A DNA stretch of 64,000 nucleotides from Okapia johnstoni. Taxonomy: Eukaryota > Chordata > Mammalia > Artiodactyla > Giraffidae. The position numbers were made by a program, and so were the translations under genes. Shown one piece after another: positions 56,826 through 64,000 of this stretch (position 1 is its first letter; every line of letters begins with the position of its first letter). The notes beneath the pieces are model-generated. The model saw only the letters and a program-made list of their open reading frames with translations. It ran no database searches and was not told where the DNA came from. Where the stretch lies: assembly GCA_024291935.2 (NCBI GenBank), contig CM044313.1, positions 82,273,001-82,337,000 of the forward strand, written 5' to 3'.

Positions 56826-58683
56826 AAAACAAAGGAGACTTAGCAAATAATGGGAGGATTTATCCCCTTTTTAAAGTAAACAGGATCATCAAACTGATTC
56901 TTATCTGTTGTCAAGTCCTTCATATGAAGAACCTGTGGCCCTTTCCCAGACAGAATAATAGGGGAACTCATGTGTCTGCTGCTGCATTCCTGTGAGAAGT
57001 CTCTCTCTGACCAAGAATGTTGCTTGCTTTCTGTTTACTGTTTCAAATAGAGAATGTAAGGCCCTTCCGTGCCTGAGCTGAGAGGAAACGGTTACAGTTG
57101 AGCCCCAGTGGGCAAATGAGCTATGGCTGGCTGTCACCAAGAGCAGATTCTTTCTGCCCCGGGAGAGGAGATAAAGAGGATGAGAACACGAGAGTTCCTA
57201 GAACCTGTCACCAGCCATGGCCAAGAGGGTCCCCCTTTCTCAGAGTGAGCCGCGCCCCCCAGCGAGCAGGAGCGCCTGGGCTGAGGGCGGAGGGTGACCC
57301 TGGAGAGGAGAGTAAGAGGGCAGCGAAGGGCCTTTCGTTCATCTGTGTTGGAACACTTCCGCCTCGCCAGGAACCTTACTGGGTCTGCGCTCGCTTTGGC
57401 AGCTCCTGAGGCAGTCCTGTGACCCTCAACAGCGCTCCCTCCACAGCTGGCAGTCAGCTCCTGTGACCGCAGTGGCAGTCCTGCCTTCCTCTCACATTGG
57501 CGCTTCCTCAGTCTCTCCACACAGATGTCCTGTGGGCACTAGACACCCAACACACCCAGTACTAATCTACCACCCTCCTCTGAAACCCCAAACCAGTTCC
57601 CCTTTCTGAGTGTAGTGCGGAGTATCACCTGGACTGCCTGCTCATCTCCAGCCCAGGCTGCTGCTGGCATTCCCGTGTATGGTTGATATTTACGTTGCAG
57701 GTGACTCACAAGAGGATGCCCTCTCTGGACAGCTGAAATCCTCTCGGTTGACCTTTGACCTCGGGCCTAAAGGCTTGGTCAGCAGAGCAGGGCTGGGCTT
57801 TAGCCATTGTCGAACCTTTAACCAGACCTTTACACAGGCACAAAATCCACAGCTGCTCCAACCAGCCTTCCTTCTCCTCCATTCCAGGTTCTACTGGTAG
57901 GTTACATTACTTTGCCCCCAAATCAGTTCTAATCTCCTTCTGGTCCTGTACAACAGAACAAACAAATGAAACTCCCCCTGTCTCTAGAAAAATGCTTAAA
58001 ACACTTGACTTTGTCACTTAGGGGCAGTCATGTGCTTTCTTCCTCTGTTGCCTGCCCTTTGTTGTTCATTGAAATTCCCTTCTGTGGTTTACCACATTCT
58101 GCTTCCTATTAGATTTGCAAATTTATTTCCCTTTTTGGAGTATAAAGCTCTTTGAAGGTAGACAGAGTATCTTAGCCTTCTTTCCAGCCTCTCACAACCG
58201 AATTCAGTGTCTTACATGTGCAAGTCAGTGTATGTTGAATAACCAAATGTCCATTCTTTCTAGTTTGAACTTTCTGTAATGATGGGAGCTGCCCCCTTTT
58301 GACCATCCCTGTAGAGCAGGGCCTTCAGAGGCATTGCTGTACTGTGTGCAACTTGGGGAGGTTTCTCAGTCTCTCCAAACCTGTTTCTTATTGTTAGTGG
58401 GGCTAGTACTCATACCTGTCTGAGTGTGGTTGTGAGAATCATGATTTTTAATTCATGTAAAATCCTGAAATAATGAGCTTTACCCCAGTGATAGCCTCTA
58501 TGATTATAGTAATAATAGCCTCTATTATAATAGTAATAACAGTAACAGTAATGATGATGTTATTATCATCCTCCAGGTTCCCAGCACTAAAGCCAAGTCA
58601 TAAGGTATATGTTAGACCATCAGTGAGTCTGAATGTCACTGTTTAGACCTGAGGTGGTGGTGGTGGTGTTAAGACTAAATCAG

Positions 58684-60836
58684 TCTTTTTTGTTGACTGT
58701 GGCTTGGATCATGAACTCCTTATTGCCAAATTCAGACTGAAATTGAAGAAAGTGGAGAAAACCACTAGACCATTCAGGTATGACCTAAATCATATCCCTT
58801 ATGACTACACAGTGGAAGTGAGAAATAGATTTAAGGGACTAGATCTGATAGACAGAGTGCCTGATGAACTATGGATGGAGGTTCGTGACATTCTACAGAA
58901 GATAGGAATCAAGACCATCCCCAAGGGAAAGAAATGCAAAAAAGCGAAATGGCTGTCTGAGGAGGCCTTACAAATAGCTGTGAAAAGACTTGAAGCAAAA
59001 AGCAAAGGAGAGAAGGAAAGATATACCCATTTGAATGCAGAGTTCCAAAGAATAGCAAGGAGAAATAAGAAAGCCTTCCTCAGCGATCAATGCAAAGAAA
59101 TTGAGGCAAACAATAGAATGGGAAAAACTAGAGATCTCTTCAAGAAAACTAGAGATACCAAGGGAACATTTCATGCAAAGATGGGCTCAATAAAGGACAG
59201 AAATGGTAGGGACCTAACAGAAGCAGAAGATATTAAAAAGAGGTGGCAAGAATACACAGAAGAACTATACAAAAAAGATCTTCATGACCCAGATAATCAC
59301 GATGGTGTGATAACTCACCTAGAACCAGACATCCTGTAATTTGAAGTCAAGTGGGCCTTAGGAAGCATCACTACGAACAAAGCTAGTGGAGGTGATGGAA
59401 TTCCACTTGAGCTGTTTCAAATCATGAAAGGTGACGCTGTGAATGTGCTGCACTCAGTATGCCAGCAAATATGGAAAACTCAGCAGTGGCTACAGGACTG
59501 GAAAAGGTCAGTTTTCATTCCAATCCCAAAGAAAGACAATGCCAAAGAATGCTCAAGCTACTGCACAGTAGCACTCATCTCACATGCTAGTAAAATAATG
59601 CTTAAAATTCTCCAAGCCAGCCTTCAGCAATATGTGAACCAGGAACTTCCAAATGTTCAAGCTGGCTTTGGAAAAGGCAGAGGAACCAGAGATCAAATTG
59701 CCAACATCCGCTGGATCATTGAAAAAGCAAAAGAGTTCCAGAAAAACATCTACCTCTGCTTTATTGACTATGCCAAAGCCTTTGACTATGTAGATCACAA
59801 TAAACTGTGGAAAATTCTGAAAGAGATGGGCATACCAGACCACCTGACCTGCCTCTTGAGAAACCTGTATGCAGGTCAGGAAGCAACAGTTAGAACTGGA
59901 CATGAAACAACAGACTGGTTCCGAATTGGAAAAGGAGTATGTCAAGGCTGTATATTGTCACCCTGCTTATTTAACTTATATGCAGAGTACATCATGAGAA
60001 ACGCTGGGCTGGAGGAAGCACAAGCTGGAATCAAGATTGCCGAGAGATATATCAATAACCTCAGATATGCAGATGACACCACCCTTAAGGCAGAAAGTGA
60101 AGAAGAACTAAAGAGCCTCTTGATGAAAGTGAAAGAGGAGAGTGAAAAAGTTGGCTTAAAGCTCAACATTCAGAAAACTAAGATCATGGCATCCAGTCCC
60201 ATCACTTCATAGCAGATAGATGGGCAAACAGTGGAAACAGTGGCTGACTTTATTTTGGGGGGCTCCAAAATCACTGCAGATGGTGACTGCAGCCATGAAA
60301 TTAAAAGACACTTACTCCTTGGAAGGAAAGTTATGACCAACCTAGACAGCATATTAAAAAGCAGAGATATTACTTTGCCAACAAAGTTCTGTCTAGTCAA
60401 GGCTATGGTTTTTCCAGTAGTCATGTATGGATGTGACAGTTGGACTATAATGAAAGCTGAGCACCGAAGAATTGATGCTTTTGAACTGTGGTGTTGGAGA
60501 AGACTCTTGAGAGTCCCTTGGACTGCAAGGAGATCCAACCAGTCCATCCTAAAGGAAATCAGTCCTGAGTGTTCATTGGAAGGTCTGATGTTGAAGCTGA
60601 AACTCCAATACTTTGGCCACCTGATACGAAGAGCTGACTCATTTGAAAAGTCCCTGATGCTGGGAAAGATTGAGGGCAGGAAGAGAAAGGGATGACAGAG
60701 GATGAGATGGTTGGATGGCATCATCGACTCAATGGACATGGGTTTGGGTGGACTCCAAGAGTTGGTGATGGACAGGGAGGCCTGGTGTGCTGCGATTCAT
60801 GGGGTCGCAAAGAGTCGGACACAACTGAGCGACTGA
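58684..60836 (+). pseudogene. BovB ORF2 remnant (endonuclease end and reverse transcriptase)
   Basis: One frame carries the whole 3' part of ORF2. It includes the RT motifs FIDYAKAFD (near 59760), QGCILSPCLFNLY (near 59945) and the catalytic YADD (near 60067), then a C-terminal zone ending [12 protein letters not shown] before TGA 60834-60836. Premature stops are at 59337-59339 (TAA), 60210-60212 (TAG) and 60693-60695 (TGA). No frameshift is seen in over 2.1 kb. The N terminus is missing, so it cannot encode a full protein. Confidence 0.93.
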
Positions 60837-60845
60837 ACTGATAAC
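58684..60845 (+). mobile_element. BovB (RTE-type) LINE, 5' truncated
   Basis: Starts inside ORF2 near the end of the endonuclease domain and runs to the BovB 3' terminus ('ctgagcgactgaactga'). The family moves by target-primed reverse transcription and is the partner of Bov-tA/Bov-A SINEs, whose bodies derive from its 3' end. It is known to have passed horizontally between squamates and ruminants. The copy ends 150 bp before MTMR12 exon 9. Confidence 0.97.
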
Positions 60846-60994
60846 ACAGTGGTTCCTTGGCATAACAGTGTTGACTATATTCAGGTCTTTCGTATTGAAG
60901 GTATAATTTCCCTGTATGAATTTCATGGCTAGGCTCACCTGTCCTCTGTCAGTGGTTTACATCATGTCTGGAAAACCTTCCTTCTCTTCTGCAG

Positions 60995-61101
60995 ATATGG
61001 TGTTGGTCCTGCCACAATGGATGTGCCCTCTTGAAAATGTCAGCCCTGCCCAAAGAACAGGATGACAGCATATTGCAGATCCAGAAGAACTTCTCGGACA
61101 G
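60995..61101 (+). CDS. MTMR12: MTMR12 coding exon 9
   Basis: Encodes residues 270-304 plus two bases: IWCWSCHNGCALLKMSALPK, then EQDDSILQIQKNFSD. It corresponds to the 'P.W.W.H...G..L.R.S.P' core of myotubularins; the usual arginine in L-x-R-S is lysine-methionine here, as expected for the inactive branch. Acceptor ttctcttctgcag, donor gtgaac. A BovB LINE ends only 150 bp upstream of the acceptor. Confidence 0.97.
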
Positions 61102-61749
61102 GTGAACACTGTTGCACATCTTGCTATCATTTAGTTGGCTTGGTTATTGTTTTCCAGGAAGCTGGGAGCATTTCTTGGGAGTAAGTCCATTTCAGTTTAC
61201 CTACTGATAAAGCCCTCTAGTGCCGGGAATACAGCTCAGTGAAGTCGTTTTTAATTTGAAAAGAGTCAAGATGACATGGTCCTGAAGTGCATCAACTGCA
61301 TTGTGTTGAGAGATACACGGCTGAAGCATTTAGGGGGATGTAGTCTGATGGCTTTAAAATTGACGGTTGTCAAATTTGGGTCAAGGTATAGATGTCACTG
61401 TGCTATTCTTTTCTGGCATGTTTGAAAATTTTCAAAATAAAAAAGTTAAAGGTTTTTATTCATGCCTAAACTGGATGAATTTAAAAACAAGAAAAGGAGT
61501 AGACTTAGGAGTTAAATTGCCTTGGTTCACATCCTGGCTCTTTCAGTTTATAAACTTGGTGGTTCTGCTCCTTGTTCCTGAGCTCCTGGCCGCCGGCTGA
61601 CCAGGGGTGGCCGCTGGGCAGCAGTTACCTCACTGGGGAGGCGCCAGTAGGAGCCCTGCACACCTGGTGCCTAGGAAATGCTCAGGAGAAACACACTGTT
61701 TCTGACTCAGGCCTGCTCTTCTAATGTCTCGTTCCTTTCTGATACCTAG
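61102..61749 (+). other. MTMR12: MTMR12 intron 9
   Basis: GT-AG, phase 2, 648 bp. A faint reverse MIR trace occurs near 61500-61600; otherwise nothing is recognised. Confidence 0.88.
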
Positions 61750-61874
61750 GATTTACAAGACCATCCACAGGCCCCCCTATGAGACTGCTAAAACTGAAGA
61801 CCTCTCAAGCAACTTCCTGTCCCTGCAGGAAATCCAGATGGCATACTCTAAGTTCAAACAGCTGTTTCTGATAG
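61750..61874 (+). CDS. MTMR12: MTMR12 coding exon 10
   Basis: Encodes residues 305-346 plus one base, from IYKTIHRPPYETAKTEDLSS through NFLSLQEIQMAYSKFKQLFL to I. It lies in the phosphatase-like domain. Acceptor ctgatacctag, donor gtgaga, and the phase matches exons 9 and 11. Confidence 0.97.
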
Positions 61875-62479
61875 GTGAGAAGAACCCTGAGCCAAAACTC
61901 GCTGTCACCTGGAAAAAGACGTGCTGCCTGGCTCAGGTGAAAGGCGGTGCCTTGTCCCTGGGCTCCTCGTGGTCGGACACGGCTGTGGGGGCAGGGGTCA
62001 TGGAGCAGAGGGGCTGGTTACCGTGGGGTTGGCGGCCCTCGCCACACTTCCTCCCACCATTTTCCCCTGGGCTCTTGTCCCATTGCCCCTTCTTGGAGCG
62101 GGGAACACAGAGCCACCCTCTCCTCTCATCCTTCCCCAGCAGCGAGCATTGGGCTTCTCCCTTTAGAAGCTGTAGAACTATGCAGTACCTGTATTCCCCA
62201 GCTGTTTTGTAAGGTCAAGAATCTATTTGTTTTTCTTAGTTACTTATTTAATGGACTCCTCCCCACCGAGTGGAAGTATTTTATTTTATTTTTCTGATTG
62301 AGCATATATATATATATATTACAGTGTAAAAAACTCCAGTTCGTCAGAAATGTACAAAATAGAAAATTAAATATGTCCATCCTTGCCACGCCTCCTTCCC
62401 TGCCCAGGCTGCCTAGGGTGAAAAGTTCAGACCTTGGATCACATTCAATCAAGGTCGGTCGCCTATTGATTCTTTTCAC

Positions 62480-62598
62480 TCCTTTTTTCTGGCGGCACCA
62501 CGTGGCTTGTGGGATCTGGTTCCCCAACCAGGGATTGAACCCAGGCCCTCAACAGTGAAAGCACTGAGTCCTAACCACTGTACTACCAGGGAATTCCC
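62480..62598 (-). mobile_element. CHR-type SINE, short form
   Basis: 'tctggcggcaccacgtgg', 'gggattgaacccaggcc', 'ctaccagggaattccc'. Confidence 0.82.
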
Positions 62599-62607
62599 TA
62601 TTCTCTT

Positions 62608-62863
62608 CACTTTTTTTTTTTTTAGATATTTTATTCATTGCTTTATGTGTCTAGCTGCACTGGATCTTAGTTGTAGCACACAGGATCTCCGATATTCTTT
62701 GTAGCATGTGAAGTCTTTTAGTTGTGGCATGCAAACTTTTAATTGAGGCATGCAGACTCTGTAGTTGCAACATGTGGGATCTAGTTCCCTGACCAGGGAT
62801 CGAACCCAGGCCCCCTTTATTGGGAAGGATGAGTCTTAGCCGCTGGACCACCGGGGAAGTCCC
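62608..62863 (-). mobile_element. CHR-type SINE
   Basis: Poly(T), 'agctgcactggatcttagtt', repeated 'gtag.tg.' core, 'gggatcgaacccaggcc', head 'ggaccaccggggaagtcc'. Directly follows another copy. Confidence 0.87.
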
Positions 62864-62869
62864 CTCCCT

Positions 62870-63000
62870 TCACTCATTTTTTCAAATGTATTTATTTTTA
62901 ATTAAAGGAAAATTCCTTTACAAAATTGCGTTAGTTTCTTTCATACATTAACATGGATCAGCCATTGACACACGTATGTCCCCCTCCCTCTTTACTCTTG
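62870..63000 (-). mobile_element. Ruminant L1 3' UTR fragment
   Basis: 'tttacaaaattgcgttag', 'catacattaacatggatcag', 'cacgtatgtccccctccc'. Confidence 0.75.
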
Positions 63001-63837
63001 AACGCGTGTTCACCCTCTGAGATTTGTCACGCTTATTGGGAGTTTTCCAGCTTTTACTTTTTAGCCTAGTGGTCTGACTTAGGATTTACTCAGTTATTCA
63101 GCTGACATGTGTTGCATTTCCATTATACACACCCACTATGCCAGGCATTGGAGACAAAGATGACTATGCCACCAAGGGAAACCAGTGTACACCTCTAACT
63201 AGAACACATTGACAAAAAGCTGGCATGTGGAGGAGAAGTAAGAAATTGCACTGGTTGATCCCGTACTGTGATTCTCCACTTCTTTTGTCACCATCCAGTA
63301 CTGGCAGGGGTATCTGCCTTCTCACTGATTTGAGTTTGCAACTTTCACATGCAGTAGACTTCTATAAAATGCAGCGCTTCTGTCTCCAGTTGGGTTGGGA
63401 GGTTGTGTCCAGTGTGCAAGATAAATGTGTGTGTGTTTAAGACTCCAGTGGAAGCTAGCTCTCCCCTCAGGTTTCCATGGCATCAGGACATGGCCTGTTG
63501 CATCTTCCGCTTCTAAGAGCAGCAGGCTGAATGTCGACTGTGTCTGCCTAAAGCATATTTTTCTCCTTTCGAGTTACAGGGTGACCGTGGCTTGGTAGAT
63601 TGTAGGGCACTTTTTTACTTGTGCAAAAAAAAAGTCTGTTTTTGACTACCACACCCTTCCAGTGGTTTACAGTTCAAAAACCACTTCAGCTAAAGGCTTG
63701 AAACGCGCTTTACTTAAACAAAGCCTTGTGCTGGATTCTCAGCCTAGTGTAGGGCCACACCACTGAACAGCACAGGTTCTACAGCGGTGTGTCAGCAAAC
63801 AGTGCCTGACTTCTTTACTCTGTTTCCTTTTTTTCAG

Positions 63838-63916
63838 ATAATAGTACCGAATTTTGGGACACAGACATCAAATGGTTTTCCCTGCTGGAAAGTAGCAGCT
63901 GGCTGGACATAATCAG
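63838..63916 (+). CDS. MTMR12: MTMR12 coding exon 11 (last exon in the window)
   Basis: Encodes residues 347-372 plus two bases: DNSTEFWDTDIKWFSLLESS, then SWLDII. The 'W...I..T.WL..I' pattern is the conserved helix before the family's active-site region. Acceptor is a long T-rich tract ending tttttttcag; donor is gtattg. The following exons, including the region equivalent to the catalytic loop, lie beyond the window. Confidence 0.96.
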
Positions 63917-64000
63917 GTATTGCAAGGCGTTGTTTTGCTCATAAATTTCACAGTTCCGTAAGCCAAAGTGTTAAAGCAAACTGATAAATAATTTAACTGT
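63917..64000 (+). other. MTMR12: MTMR12 intron 11, 5' end
   Basis: Begins with donor gtattg; no feature in the 84 visible bases. Confidence 0.85.

Larger units (their letters stand above)
53981..60994 (+). other. MTMR12: MTMR12 intron 8 (7.0 kb)
   Basis: GT-AG, phase 0. Three BovB copies dominate its second half, two reverse and one forward. 53981-54840 and 56830-58340 are mostly unique. An old interspersed repeat of unknown family ('caggactcttacactcttg') lies near 54850-55000. Confidence 0.9.
61875..63837 (+). other. MTMR12: MTMR12 intron 10
   Basis: GT-AG, phase 1. It holds a (TA)n run at about 62303-62322, two adjacent reverse CHR-type SINEs and an L1 piece. 61880-62280 and 63010-63830 are unique. 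Confidence 0.88.
9007..63916 (+). other. MTMR12: MTMR12 gene, coding span of exons 1-11 (3' part outside window)
   Basis: Eleven exons join into one open frame of 1,118 nt (372 codons plus 2 nt). The conceptual protein begins MLGKGVVGGGGGTKAPK and matches what I recall of mammalian MTMR12/3-PAP throughout. It covers a short N-terminal tail, the PH-GRAM region (about residues 40-190) and the start of the myotubularin phosphatase-like domain (from about residue 205). The family is known for inactive members: MTMR12 lacks the CX5R catalytic loop and acts as an adaptor that stabilises MTM1/MTMR2. The loop region and C-terminal half lie beyond 64000. In human the gene sits near ZFR and GOLPH3; neither is seen here. 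Identity is secure; isoform use is unknown. Confidence 0.97.

Noticed and set aside
59424..60212. Host coding gene of 262 codons
   Set aside because: The translation is BovB reverse transcriptase with YADD, in one frame with the upstream and downstream pieces; it is a transposon remnant.

Overview
This is mammalian nuclear DNA from a ruminant, most likely a bovid. The evidence is the repeat content. There are more than twenty Bov-tA type SINEs (a tRNA-like head joined to a BovB-derived body), a Bov-A2 element, three BovB (RTE-type) LINE copies plus a 24-base BovB tail, ruminant L1 3' ends and cetartiodactyl tRNA-derived (CHR-type) SINEs, over older mammalian MIR, L2, L1M and MER5 remnants. 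The species cannot be fixed from the window.

One protein-coding gene is present: MTMR12 (myotubularin-related protein 12, also called 3-PAP) on the + strand. Positions 1 to about 8540 are upstream intergenic DNA with repeats and a well-preserved solo ERV LTR (6928-7466). A TATA-less CpG-island promoter with four CCAAT boxes and several GC boxes covers about 8540-9120. Exon 1 starts at ATG 9007. Eleven coding exons follow: 9007-9087, 35696-35756, 38189-38331, 39710-39782, 40654-40784, 42786-42897, 46517-46646, 53905-53980, 60995-61101, 61750-61874 and 63838-63916. All splice phases agree and all introns are GT-AG. Together they encode residues 1 to about 372, roughly half of the protein: the PH-GRAM region and the first part of the catalytically dead phosphatase domain. 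The gene runs off the right edge in intron 11. MTMR12 is known as an inactive adaptor that binds and stabilises active myotubularins such as MTM1 and MTMR2.

The introns are ordinary mammalian introns filled by transposons. Intron 1 is 26.6 kb. Intron 7 has a 49-bp-period minisatellite (51331-51785). Intron 8 has two inverted BovB 3' fragments and a 2.16-kb BovB copy whose ORF2 is still in one frame with only three premature stops. I found no undescribed multi-gene system. The observations most worth checking are an apparent 18-nt shift of the exon 6 splice donor that adds six residues, an in-frame upstream ATG in the CpG island, a dimeric SINE that inserted as one unit, and several very small insertions flanked by target-site-like duplications (2351-2416, 3917-3952, 47255-47336).
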